A stretch of 64,000 bases of DNA, taken from Natrialbaceae archaeon AArc-T1-2 (GTDB taxonomy: Archaea > Halobacteriota > Halobacteria > Halobacteriales > Natrialbaceae). The stretch covers positions 2,108,001 through 2,172,000 of the forward strand of contig NZ_CP127174.1 of NCBI RefSeq assembly GCF_030273315.1. Reading direction: 5' to 3'. Of this stretch, positions 7,699 to 15,806 are shown in pieces. Position numbers and translations under genes: made by a program. Position 1 is the stretch's first letter. Each line of letters starts with the position of its first letter. The notes under the pieces are model-generated. The model had not been told where the DNA came from. It made no database searches and worked only from the letters and a program-made list of their open reading frames with translations.

Positions 7699-9105
7699 TT
7701 AGGTTAGGGCTGCTGCCTTGTCGCCGTCGTCGCCACAGTTGGTGGTCTGCTTCTCATCGCCAGCTGGTTTGTCGTTGTCAGCCGGCTTGTCGTTGTCAGC
7801 CGGCTTGTCGTTGTCTATTGGCGCGTCGTTATCGTCCTCGTCGACTGGTGCTTCGTCGTCATCGACAGGTGGCATCTCGTCATCGTCGACAGGTGGCATC
7901 TCGTCATCGTCGACAGGTGGCATCTCGTCATCGTCGACAGGTGGCATCTCGTCATCGTCGACAGGTGGCATCTCGTCATCAACTGGCGCGTCGGGTGCAT
8001 CCTTGACGAGCACGTAGATGGTCGCCTGTTCGATCGTCACCTGGAGTCGGTCGTCGTCGACGGGTGCTTCGTCATCGACTGGTGCTTCGTCGTCGTCAGC
8101 GGGTTCCTCGTCATCATCGATTGGTGCCTCGTCATCATCGACTGGTGCTTCGTCATCGTCGACAGGTGGCATCTCGTCATCGACTGGCGCGTCGGGTGCA
8201 TCCTCGACGAGCACGTAGATGGTCGCCTGTTCGATCGTCACCTGGAGTCGGTCGTCGTCAACGGGTTCCTCGTCGTCATCGACGGGTGCCTCGTCATCGT
8301 TGACGGGTTCCTCGTCGTCATCGACGGGTGCCTCGTCATCGTTGACGGGTTCCTCGTCGTCATCGACGGGTGCCTCGTCATCGTTGACGGGTTCCTCGTC
8401 GTCATCGACGCTCACGTAGATGGTCGCCTGTTCGATCGTCACCTGGAGTCGGTCGTCGTCAACGGGTTCCTCATCGTCGTCGACAGGAGCCTCGTCGTCG
8501 TTGACGGGTTCTTCATCGTCGTCGACAGGAGCCTCGTCGTCGTTGACGGGTTCTTCATCGTCGTCGACAGGAGCCTCGTCGTCAATGGGCTCCTCTACCT
8601 CATCGAGGCCCTCGGCGATCACGAAGATGGTCGCGTAATCGAACGTTGCGTCGTGTTCGTCGTTATCGACGGCTGCCTCATCGTCGTCGTCGACAGGTGC
8701 TTCGTCATCATCGACCTCGTCGTCAGTGACTGCTTCGTCCTCTGCAGGCATCTCATCGAGATGCACGAGGATGGTCGCGTGATCGATCGTCACCTCGTGT
8801 CGATCGTCATCAACGGGTTCTTCCTCGTCGTCGACAGGGGCTTCGTCATCGTCGACTGGTGTTTCATCGTCGTCGACAGAAGCCTCGTCATCGTCGATTG
8901 GGACGATAGTCGCCTGCTCAATAGTTACGTCGACCGATACGTCTTCGTGTGTGTCAAGTACTCCTTCGGCCAGTTCTCCTGGTACGTCGTTCTCCGCGTG
9001 ATCGCTCGTACTCGAAGCCGATGGCGCTGCCGCCATCGCTGCCCCGCTCGAGAACACGAGCATCAGCGCAGTGACCACGACGAGTAGCTGATTGCGTGCG
9101 TTCAT
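7699..9105 (-). CDS. Secreted Asp/Glu-rich repeat protein with short TIEQATI beta segments
   Basis: The 468-residue protein starts with a Sec-type signal peptide (MNARNQLLVVVTALMLVFSSGAAMAAA). The mature chain alternates acidic runs, such as EAPVDDDEEPVNDD and MPPVDDDE, with six short hydrophobic segments: VTIEQATIVPI, VTIDHATILVHL, ATFDYATIFVIA, VTIEQATIYVSV and two VTIEQATIYVLV. The last three lie in 201-bp repeats. The segments show five-residue periodicity, like fragments of a pentapeptide beta-helix. There is no C-terminal anchor or sorting motif; the end is Asn/Asp/Lys-rich (DNDKPADNDKPA). A role at the cell surface, perhaps cation binding, is inference. A related protein lies at 58308-59801. 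Confidence 0.75.
   Translation of the reverse strand: MNARNQLLVVVTALMLVFSSGAAMAAAPSASSTSDHAENDVPGELAEGVLDTHEDVSVDVTIEQATIVPIDDDEASVDDDETPVDDDEAPVDDEEEPVDDDRHEVTIDHATILVHLDEMPAEDEAVTDDEVDDDEAPVDDDDEAAVDNDEHDATFDYATIFVIAEGLDEVEEPIDDEAPVDDDEEPVNDDEAPVDDDEEPVNDDEAPVDDDEEPVDDDRLQVTIEQATIYVSVDDDEEPVNDDEAPVDDDEEPVNDDEAPVDDDEEPVNDDEAPVDDDEEPVDDDRLQVTIEQATIYVLVEDAPDAPVDDEMPPVDDDEAPVDDDEAPIDDDEEPADDDEAPVDDEAPVDDDRLQVTIEQATIYVLVKDAPDAPVDDEMPPVDDDEMPPVDDDEMPPVDDDEMPPVDDDEMPPVDDDEAPVDEDDNDAPIDNDKPADNDKPADNDKPAGDEKQTTNCGDDGDKAAALT
7863..7982. repeat. 24-bp tandem repeat, five copies, inside the acidic protein gene
   Basis: The unit CGACAGGTGGCATCTCGTCA plus TCGT is repeated five times almost exactly and encodes MPPVDDDE on the minus strand. 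The near-identity at the DNA level indicates recent expansion by slippage or unequal exchange. Confidence 0.85.
8009..8580. repeat. 201-bp higher-order repeats containing 42-bp units
   Basis: The block ending atggtcgcctgttcgatcgt recurs at intervals of 201 bp (about 8018, 8219 and 8420). Between blocks lie two to three copies of a 42-bp unit encoding EPVNDDEAPVDDDE. These are repeats within repeats, all in frame on the minus strand. Confidence 0.8.
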
Positions 9106-9297
9106 GTATAGGCCGTGAAGCCATCGGTGGGTCGACGTTTCGGCGCATAAAGCGACGCAACCATTTCGAGAGAAAGCAGATAATACCCGAAAGCAACGGC
9201 CCAGTCAGTCGTCCGTTCGCCGACCGAAAACAACGATTAGATGATGGACAGTTCTGTGGGAGTGTCTACAGTCGTGACTGGATCCCGGTCGAACCTG

Positions 9298-9765
9298 TCA
9301 ATCAGTCCCGGACTCGTCGGACTTCGATGCGGCGGGTTCCTGTCCTGGAAGACAGATCAGGTTCTCACGACCCAGTCGAAGCTTCGTTATCTCGTCGTCT
9401 TCCTCGAGGTCTGCGAGCAACCGGCTCACCTTGGCTTTCGACCAGTCGACCGCGTCGACGATTTCCGACTGGCGCATTCGCCCCCCGTTTCGGCCGACGA
9501 GTTGCCGGATCCGTTCGCGATCGCTCACGAACTCCTCTTCCGGTGGCGGGCTCACGTGTGTTGTCTGCTCGTGGTCCGTCAGCCTGTTTCGAAGCACCAG
9601 GACGCTTCCGAGGAGAACGAGAATCACGATCCCGAACAGCGCAGCTACGTGCGGACCCGGATCGAGCAACCGGATCACCAACTCGTCGACGGGAGCCGCC
9701 GAAGGTGGCGTCTCGAACGCTCGAGTCGGATGCGTTCTGTGGACCGTGGATAAGAAGTTTGACAT
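9298..9765 (-). CDS. Membrane-anchored helix-turn-helix protein
   Basis: The protein has 155 residues. An N-terminal segment is followed by one membrane helix around residues 38-58 (VAALFGIVILVLLGSVLVL). A cytoplasmic winged helix covers residues 78-145: DRERIRQLVGRNGGRMRQSEIVDAVDWSKAKVSRLLADLEEDDEITKLRLGRENLICLPG. The DWSKAKVSRLLADLEE helix and following wing match the haloarchaeal DUF7343-type HTH usually found behind membrane or secreted sensor domains. A TATA-like TTTATAAA at 9831-9838 may serve this gene. It is upstream of the acidic secreted protein on the same strand, 192 bp away, so regulation of that gene is a reasonable guess. Confidence 0.8.
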   Translation of the reverse strand: MSNFLSTVHRTHPTRAFETPPSAAPVDELVIRLLDPGPHVAALFGIVILVLLGSVLVLRNRLTDHEQTTHVSPPPEEEFVSDRERIRQLVGRNGGRMRQSEIVDAVDWSKAKVSRLLADLEEDDEITKLRLGRENLICLPGQEPAASKSDESGTD

Positions 9766-10225
9766 AATTGGCTTTCACGAGCGCACTGTGTTATCGTCGG
9801 GTATGGACGTTATCGCGCAACAAAGCGCTTTTTATAAATAGTCGGTTGTTATTCTTCATCATCTATTTTATATGTGGTGACGTGTCGGCCGACGGTCGTT
9901 ACCGGCGGGCGATACTCGAGTCCGGATCCCGTCGACGGAACCGGAAACCGTGACGAAAGACGCCTCGATCATGGGTCGACTCCCGATATACCGACCCGGT
10001 GAATAAGCACGCCCGGACGTTTGCAACGATTGGGGCCGATCCACTCCGGATTCTAGCCATTAACGAGCTATTTCAGCGACTGTGTTCTGGAACCGACATT
10101 CCGGCCTGGCATATCTATGCCGAATCCTTATCCTCACGGAGCGTCGAGATAGCACGACAGGGAGCGGTCGAGTGACCGACACCCGTCGACGGCTACGACA
10201 GCGACACGTAGTACGTGACAGACAG
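9766..10225. other. Divergent intergenic region with AT-rich promoter core
   Basis: About 460 bp between the HTH gene and the MaoC gene. The stretch 9828-9880 is AT-rich (cgctttttataaatag, ctattttatatg) and looks like divergent promoter DNA. No gene or RNA is recognisable. The frame upstream of the MaoC start lacks family similarity. Confidence 0.4.
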
Positions 10226-10894
10226 ATGACCCCGCTAACACACACGCTCCGAGTCTGGTCCCAGGCGTCCGATCACGTCGTATCGAGTATCGTCGAGGCG
10301 AATCGGGCAACGGCTGCCGCCTTCGGCGTCGACGGAACGCAGACACGATCACGAGAGGAATGTTCGGACGCGATCGACGACGAAACCGATCCCGCGATCG
10401 AACCGATCGAACACGAACGTCGCCCGTGGCGATACGACCGAACCGTCGACGAGCCGTCCGCGATCGACGTCGGCGACGTCGTCACCTTTGCGAAACCCAT
10501 CTCCGACGATGACGTCCTCGAGTTCGCCACCGCAAGCGGTGACACCAACCGACTCCACTTGGACGAGACCTTCGCCGCCGAGTCCCGGTTCGGCGAGCGG
10601 ATCGTTCACGGGACGCTCGTCTCCGGACTCATCAGCGCCGCGCTCGCACGGATCCCTGGCGTCACCATCTATCTCTCACAGGACCTCGAGTTCGTCGGTC
10701 CAGTGTCGATCGGCGACCGGCTCACCGCGACCGTCGAGATCGTCGAGGACCTCGGCGGCGATCGGTACCGCCTCGAGACGACGGTCGAGACCGACGACGA
10801 CGTCGTCGTCAACGGCGAAGCGGTCGTCATGATCGACCGCGTACCCGACCTCGAAAACGAGGCCGTGGACACGGTGGATACGGACACGACCTAG
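10226..10894 (+). CDS. MaoC-like (R)-specific enoyl-CoA hydratase
   Basis: The 222-residue protein has a charged N-terminal part and a hot-dog fold from about residue 90. The hydratase motif reads FATASGDTNRLHLDETFAAESRFGERIVHGTL, giving the catalytic Asp (SGD) and His (RLHL) with the FGERIVHG closure. It then runs into the usual SQDLEFVGPVSIGDRLTATVEI strand pair. MaoC hydratases act on trans-2-enoyl-CoA; in haloarchaea they are linked to polyhydroxyalkanoate supply (PhaJ-like) or to mesaconyl/acyl-CoA steps. The ATG at 10226 is chosen because upstream codons show no homology. The stop shares CTAG with the convergent neighbour. Confidence 0.85.
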   Translation: MTPLTHTLRVWSQASDHVVSSIVEANRATAAAFGVDGTQTRSREECSDAIDDETDPAIEPIEHERRPWRYDRTVDEPSAIDVGDVVTFAKPISDDDVLEFATASGDTNRLHLDETFAAESRFGERIVHGTLVSGLISAALARIPGVTIYLSQDLEFVGPVSIGDRLTATVEIVEDLGGDRYRLETTVETDDDVVVNGEAVVMIDRVPDLENEAVDTVDTDTT

Positions 10895-11250
10895 GCGCCC
10901 GGCACGCCGACGGCGTCGAACGTCGTCACGTCGACGAACGCGAGGATGTACAGGACGATCAGGATCGAGATCCACGCGACCAGCGTGATCGCAATCGCCT
11001 GCACCCAGCCGCCCGGATACCGCGCGTTGATCACTGCGAGGTACGCAAGGAGGACGAGCAACGGGCCGAGAAGGGGAACCCAGCCGAAAAAGAAGCCGAC
11101 GACGCCCCAGACGACTGCACCGAGCAGCGCCGTTATGATCGCGTACGTATAATCCTGTACGTCGACGATGACGCTCGCTCCGACGTAGATTCCGAACGCG
11201 CCGATCAACAGACTCACCACGAAGACCACGATGCTGTCTATGACCGCCAT
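10891..11250 (-). CDS. Small multi-pass membrane protein of unknown function
   Basis: The 119 residues contain about four hydrophobic segments (IVVFVVSLLIGAFGIYVGASVIV, YAIITALLGAVVWGVVGFFFG, LLGPLLVLLAYLAVI and WVQAIAITLVAWISILIVLYILAF). This type of conserved haloarchaeal membrane protein has no assigned role. Its TAG stop overlaps the MaoC stop (CTAG, 10891-10894). The start is ATG 11250 with no unusual features. Confidence 0.75.
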   Translation of the reverse strand: MAVIDSIVVFVVSLLIGAFGIYVGASVIVDVQDYTYAIITALLGAVVWGVVGFFFGWVPLLGPLLVLLAYLAVINARYPGGWVQAIAITLVAWISILIVLYILAFVDVTTFDAVGVPGA

Positions 11251-11418
11251 ACGCCCCCTACGACCGACCTATCATTAGTTACCTGTCTCTTACACCACCG
11301 AAGGGGCGCGATTCCACGCCGATCCCTCGTCGCAACGTTCACGTGCCCGTAGAAGTGATGCGACTCGCGTCGCCGTAACGGGCGATTCTAGACTGGTGGC
11401 ATCACGGGACTAGTCGTG

Positions 11419-12396
11419 TCACTCTCGTTCTCGGTCCGGGAGGATCGTTCGGGCGTGTTCGTAGACGTCGCCGAACTGTTCCTCGCCGGCGAGATCTCGC
11501 AGACCAGCCTCGAGGTCGATCGTCGCTTCGAAGCCCAGTTCCCGACGCGCCTTCGAGATGCTGGCTCCGCTGTGTCTGACGTCGCCCGCTCTCGCGGCCC
11601 GGTGGACGATCGGAACGTCGGCTCCGACGACGTCGCGGATCGTCGCCGCCAGCTCGAGGATCGACGCTCGAGTGCCGGTGCCGACGTTGTAGGCGTCGCC
11701 GACGTCGTCGGTCGTCGCCGCGAGCAGATTCGCCCGGACGACGTCCGCGACGTGGACGAAGTCGCGGGTCTGCTCGCCGTCGCCCTCGACGGTGATCGCC
11801 TCGCCGGCGCGGGCCTGCTCGAGAAACGTCGAGATGACGCCGCTGTAGGGGCCCTGCTGGCGCGGTCCGTAGACGTTGAAATACCGAAGCGAGACGGTCG
11901 GAACGTCGTACAGCTCCGTGTACAGCCGGGCGTACTCCTCGAGTGCGAGTTTCTGGACGCCGTACGGCGACGACGGCTCGGGCGATGCCGTCTCCGGCAC
12001 CGGGAGCTCGGCCGGATGGCCGTAGACTGCGGCACTCGAGGCCAGGACGACCCGGGCGTCTTCGTCGCGTGCCTGCTCTAAGAGCGCGAGTCCCGCCTCG
12101 AAGTTTACCTCGTTAGTTTCGGCCGGCCGATCGACCGTCGCCGGGACGTCCACGATCGCCGCCTCGTGAAAGATCAGATCGACGTCGCGAGTCGCCCGTT
12201 CGACGACGTCACGATCACAGACGTCGCCCTCGAGAACCGTCGCGTCGTCGTGGACGCGTTCGCGATCGCCCGTCGAGAAGTTATCGAGGACGCGAACGTC
12301 GTTGTGATCGATCAGCGCGTCGACGAGGTGACTGCCGATGAAGCCGCCACCCCCGGTGACGAGCACCGTCCGGTCGCGGATCGGTGGAATATCCAT
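11419..12396 (-). CDS. NAD-dependent epimerase/dehydratase (UDP-glucose 4-epimerase-like)
   Basis: A 325-residue extended short-chain dehydrogenase. The N-terminal Rossmann fold has VLVTGGGGFIGSHLVDAL (GxxGxxG), VRVLDNFSTGDRE follows, the adenine-binding GDVCDRD is near residue 55, and IFHEAAI follows. The catalytic triad is seen as SSAAVYGHP (Ser) and SSPYGVQKLALEEY (YxxxK). The later RYFNVYGPRQ is typical of nucleotide-sugar epimerases. It probably interconverts UDP- or dTDP-hexoses for surface glycans. Its substrate cannot be assigned. It is not adjacent to glycosyltransferases. Confidence 0.9.
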   Translation of the reverse strand: MDIPPIRDRTVLVTGGGGFIGSHLVDALIDHNDVRVLDNFSTGDRERVHDDATVLEGDVCDRDVVERATRDVDLIFHEAAIVDVPATVDRPAETNEVNFEAGLALLEQARDEDARVVLASSAAVYGHPAELPVPETASPEPSSPYGVQKLALEEYARLYTELYDVPTVSLRYFNVYGPRQQGPYSGVISTFLEQARAGEAITVEGDGEQTRDFVHVADVVRANLLAATTDDVGDAYNVGTGTRASILELAATIRDVVGADVPIVHRAARAGDVRHSGASISKARRELGFEATIDLEAGLRDLAGEEQFGDVYEHARTILPDRERE

Positions 12397-12477
12397 CGCA
12401 GCCGGCGCTACCAGTTCCGGTGCGTTTAGTATGGCACTCGTACCGTCTGCTATCCGTCCCTTACGAGTGTGACCGGG

Positions 12478-12777
12478 CTACAGTCGCTCGCTGCACTCCC
12501 GACAGAATCGATACGCGAGATCGTTCCGACAGCCGCAGTTCCAGCACACGACCCGGAGTCGCTCTCGCTCGTGTCCCGTTTTCTCCTCGAGTGCCGCCGG
12601 TGGTCCCGAATCGAACTCCTCGTCCGGTGTGTAGGGCTCGAGTTCGCCCGTCTTTCGGGCCCGGTGGCGCTCGCGAGCGTCGGTCACGAACCCCCGAAAG
12701 AGCGGAACCGAGACGACGAGGACGACGATCGAACCGGTGACGAACAGGACGAGGAACACGTAGGCCCCGTCGATCAT
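12478..12777 (-). CDS. Membrane protein with C-terminal zinc ribbon
   Basis: The 99 residues begin MIDGAYVFLVLFVTGSIVVLVVSV, a single N-terminal membrane helix. A charged linker follows, then a C-terminal CWNCGCRNDLAYRFCREC four-cysteine zinc ribbon. This matches a haloarchaeal DUF7577-like architecture (name from memory). The start ATG at 12777 is chosen because it begins right before the membrane helix; longer in-frame extensions only mirror pyrC on the opposite strand. Its function is unknown, possibly membrane-tethered zinc-dependent binding. Confidence 0.75.
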   Translation of the reverse strand: MIDGAYVFLVLFVTGSIVVLVVSVPLFRGFVTDARERHRARKTGELEPYTPDEEFDSGPPAALEEKTGHERERLRVVCWNCGCRNDLAYRFCRECSERL

Positions 12778-12840
12778 ACGCCACGTACGTTCCGCGAGAA
12801 CAAAGACCTCACCGTTCGGATTCCAACGGCCAACACAACC

Positions 12841-12845
12841 TATAT
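12841..12845 (+). promoter_or_regulatory. TATA box for pyrC
   Basis: TATAT lies 26-30 bp before the ATG at 12871. This is the exact spacing expected for a leaderless archaeal transcript, and it favours 12871 over the in-frame ATG at 12844. Confidence 0.55.
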
Positions 12846-12870
12846 GCGCGACGGTCGGGAACCCCTGGCA

Positions 12871-14247
12871 ATGACTCGTGCTGTCGATCTCGTCGTCTCG
12901 AACTGCACCGTCGTGACCCCGGCAGGACGCGTTCCGGATGCGGGCGTCGCCGTCGAGGACGGAACGATCGTCGCCGTTGGCCAGGCCGACCGACTCCCCG
13001 AGGCCGACCGCACCGTCGACGCCGGCGGAAACGTACTCGTTCCCGGGATCGTCGACGCCCACATCCACAACCGCGAACCCGGTCTCGAGTACAAGGAAGA
13101 CTGGGAGTCCGCGACGCGGGCGGCTGCGGCCGGCGGCGTGACGACCGTCGTCGGCATGCCGAACACCGACCCCGTGATCGACCGGCCCGACCACCTCGAG
13201 CTCAAGTTCGATCGCGGCGAGGCGTCGGCCCACGTCGACTTCGGTACGTTCGCCGTGATCACCTCGGAGAACCTCGAGCGCATCCCGGCACTCGAGGAGG
13301 CGGGTGCGACCGGCTTCAAGATCTTTCTCGGCTCGACGGTCGGCGACGTCCCGCCGCCGGGAGACGGCGAGATCTTAGAGGCGATGGAACGAGTCCGGGA
13401 GACCGGCAAACGGCTCGGCTTCCACGAGGAAAACGACGAGATCATCGACCACTACGAGCGGACGTTCAAGGAGCAGGGGAAAAACGAGCCGATCGACCAC
13501 GCTCACTCCCGTCCCGTGATCGCCGAACGCGAGGCGATCGAACGGATGATCACCTTTGCCGAGGAGACCGGCGCGAAGATCCACATGTACCACGTCTCCT
13601 CGGGGTCGGGAGCCGAGGCAGTTGCCCGCGGCAAAGAACGCGGTGTCGACGTCACCGCCGAGACCTGTCCGCACTACCTGTGGTTCACCGAGGACGTCAT
13701 GCGAGAGAAGGGCAACGTTGCGCGCATCCAGCCGCCGATCCGCGACGCCGACGAGCAGGCCCGCCTCTGGGCCGCCCTCGAGTCCGGTTCGATCGATTGC
13801 ATCGCGACCGACCACGCCCCCCACACCGACGAGGAGAAGAAAGTCGACGACCCGTTCGGGAACACCTGGGACGCCATCTCGGGGTTCGTCGGCCTCGAGA
13901 CCGAGATCCCCGTCATGCTCACGTTCGTCGACGAAGGGCGACTGACCCTCGAGGAGTGGGTCTACCGTCACTCCACGCGTCCGGCCCAGGTCTGGGGGAT
14001 GTATCCACAGAAGGGCTCGCTTCAGGTCGGCACCGACGCCGACTTCACCATCGTCGATCCCGACCGCGAGTGGACCCTCGAGGACCGAACGGACCTGCAC
14101 TCGAAAAACTGCGTGACGCCGTTCGAGGGCGAATCCTTCGTCGGCAAGGCGACGACGACGGTGGTTCGTGGCGAAGTCGTCTACGACGAGGGCGACGTCG
14201 TCGGCGAGTCGGGCTACGGCACTCGCGTGGACGTCGAGACGGCGTAA
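12871..14247 (+). CDS. pyrC: Dihydroorotase
   Basis: A 458-residue cyclic amidohydrolase. The metal motif DAHIHNREPG is near residue 63 and the carbamylated lysine region is ATGFKIFLGS (~153). Further metal ligands are in GFHEEND and IHMYHVSSGSG, and the late Asp is in IATDHAPHTDEEK. The HxHxREPG form and the length fit dihydroorotase of the allantoinase-like class. Closure of carbamoyl-aspartate to dihydroorotate is step three of pyrimidine synthesis. The convergent neighbour is pyrD, the next enzyme, which supports PyrC over allantoinase. The TATA box at 12841 gives a leaderless start at 12871. Confidence 0.88.
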   Translation: MTRAVDLVVSNCTVVTPAGRVPDAGVAVEDGTIVAVGQADRLPEADRTVDAGGNVLVPGIVDAHIHNREPGLEYKEDWESATRAAAAGGVTTVVGMPNTDPVIDRPDHLELKFDRGEASAHVDFGTFAVITSENLERIPALEEAGATGFKIFLGSTVGDVPPPGDGEILEAMERVRETGKRLGFHEENDEIIDHYERTFKEQGKNEPIDHAHSRPVIAEREAIERMITFAEETGAKIHMYHVSSGSGAEAVARGKERGVDVTAETCPHYLWFTEDVMREKGNVARIQPPIRDADEQARLWAALESGSIDCIATDHAPHTDEEKKVDDPFGNTWDAISGFVGLETEIPVMLTFVDEGRLTLEEWVYRHSTRPAQVWGMYPQKGSLQVGTDADFTIVDPDREWTLEDRTDLHSKNCVTPFEGESFVGKATTTVVRGEVVYDEGDVVGESGYGTRVDVETA

Positions 14248-14264
14248 CCGACTCCGTTACCCGC

Positions 14265-15329
14265 TCACTCGAGGTCGGCTCCGATCGCCTCCTCCACCGA
14301 GTCGAATCCGTCGCGTTCGAGCATGGCGACGAGTCCGCGGTTGATCTCGCGGGCGGTCGACGGGCCGTTGTAGACGAAGCCGGTGTACAGCTGGACGAGC
14401 GAGGCACCGGCACGGATCTTCTCGTAGGCACTCGCGGCCGAGTCGACGCCGCCGACGCCGACGATCGGCACGTCGGTGTACCCAGCGAGCGTCCGGACGA
14501 TCTCGGTCGAGCGATTCGCGAGCGGTTTCCCGCTCAAACCGCCCCACTCATCGCGGTTTTCCGAGCCGAGTCCGTCCCGTCGCGTCGTCGTGTTCGTCGC
14601 GACGATGCCGTCGAGGTCGAACGCTTCGACGATGTCGACGAGTTCGTACAGCGACTCCGCGGGAGAGTCTGGGCCGACTTTCACGAGCAGGGGGACGTTC
14701 GCGTCGTTTTCGGCCTCGAGCGTCTCGAAGATCGCCTCGAGGTGTTCGGGTGAATCCTCCTCGAACTCGTCGGGCGTGTTCGGACAGGAGACGTTGACGA
14801 CGACGTAGTCGGCGTACGGCGAGAGCCGGTCGAACACCCGCCGGTAGTCCTCGATCGCTTCGTCCTCGCTCGAGGTGTTCATCTTACCGACGTTGACGCC
14901 GATCGGGACGTCGGGGAGTCCGTCGCGTTCGATCCGGTCTCTGACCCGATCCATGCCCTGGCCGTTGAAGCCCATCCGGTTTATCATCGCCTCGTCCTCG
15001 CGCAGACGAAACAGCCGCGGACGCTCGTTGCCCGCCTGGGGGTACGGCGTCACGGTGCCGACCTCGACGAAGCCGAAGCCGAGCGCGGCGAGCGCGTGGG
15101 TGACCTCGGCGTTCTTGTCGAATCCGGCGGCGACGCCGACGGGGTTCGGGAACGTGGTGTCGAAACGGTCGATCTCGAGCGCCGGGTGCTCGTAGCGATA
15201 GGCACGCCGAAGCACGGCCCGGGTCGGACGCGTCGATCCCGCCGCTCGGAGCGTGCGCTTGCCGAGATCGTGTGCCGTCTCGGCGGGGAGCGCGAACGCG
15301 AGCGGCCGAAGCCTCGAGTAGAGTGTCAT
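14265..15329 (-). CDS. pyrD: Dihydroorotate dehydrogenase (quinone), class 2
   Basis: The 354 residues have the class-2 N-terminal helical extension that contacts membrane and quinone (MTLYSRLRPLAFALPAETAHDLGKR) before the FMN barrel. Visible motifs are NPVGVAAGFDKNAE, INRMGFNGQG, VVVNVSCPNTPDEFE, GIVATNTT and the phosphate-binding IVGVGGVDSAASAYEKIRAGASLVQLYTGF. It oxidises dihydroorotate to orotate with quinone as acceptor. The residue at the catalytic-base position (NVSCPNT) is Cys, as in class 1, instead of the class-2 Ser. The ATG at 15329 is chosen because homology begins there. Confidence 0.92.
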   Translation of the reverse strand: MTLYSRLRPLAFALPAETAHDLGKRTLRAAGSTRPTRAVLRRAYRYEHPALEIDRFDTTFPNPVGVAAGFDKNAEVTHALAALGFGFVEVGTVTPYPQAGNERPRLFRLREDEAMINRMGFNGQGMDRVRDRIERDGLPDVPIGVNVGKMNTSSEDEAIEDYRRVFDRLSPYADYVVVNVSCPNTPDEFEEDSPEHLEAIFETLEAENDANVPLLVKVGPDSPAESLYELVDIVEAFDLDGIVATNTTTRRDGLGSENRDEWGGLSGKPLANRSTEIVRTLAGYTDVPIVGVGGVDSAASAYEKIRAGASLVQLYTGFVYNGPSTAREINRGLVAMLERDGFDSVEEAIGADLE

Positions 15330-15599
15330 TGCCGATGAATCGGGGGTAGCGACACGTAAAGTCCTCGGGAGAGACGCGGCGATCGTCGGGCCGTTGCGGG
15401 CATCGCCGTCGTCTTCGTACACGGCATACTCTCGCACTCGCTGGCCGACACCGGACGAACGAGCGAAAATTTCGACTATAGGCATAGGAATGTGAATTAC
15501 CAATCCGGACTCGATGTAACCTGACTAACTGCGAGACGACTGGCGGATAACGAAATAGTTTTCCTATGGGTGACGCTTGGGTCGACTACCAAGGGAGAC

Positions 15600-15806
15600 A
15601 TGAGTACTCAACGACGGTCACCAAAGGGATTCGCCGTGGCGGTTGAACGAACGCTTGCACCGCTGTCGGACACGGTGACCGTCCGACAGAGTGACCGACG
15701 CGTCGGGAACGGGGAGCCGACGCGTGCGGACCCACTCGAGGCGGTGGAGGCGGTGGACTCGTTCGGCCCACCACGGGAGCGCGTCGTACGGGGGTGGCCG
15801 ACGTGA
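15600..15806 (+). CDS. Small hypothetical protein at the head of the Mrp operon
   Basis: The 68-residue frame starts at ATG 15600 and ends in a TGA sharing GTGA with the likely mrpE start at 15803. The sequence is polar (MSTQRRSPKGFAVAVERTLAPL...EAVEAVDSFGPPRERVVRGW) with no membrane segment and no family I recognise. The stop-start overlap is the same as at the other junctions of this operon. That is the main reason to accept it as a real, co-translated cistron. The alternative is a 5' leader. Confidence 0.5.
   Translation: MSTQRRSPKGFAVAVERTLAPLSDTVTVRQSDRRVGNGEPTRADPLEAVEAVDSFGPPRERVVRGWPT

Noticed and set aside
7863-8580. Regular repeats that could be taken for a CRISPR array
   Set aside because: Units are tandem, in frame and have no unique spacers; they encode protein repeats.
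7718-8638. Several Ser-rich plus-strand frames across the acidic repeat gene
   Set aside because: They are antisense readings of GAC/GAT-rich repeats; the minus frame has the signal peptide and the expected acidic composition.
12469-12870. Long in-frame N-terminal extension of pyrC
   Set aside because: It mirrors the zinc-ribbon gene on the other strand, while the TATA box and homology fix the start at 12871.
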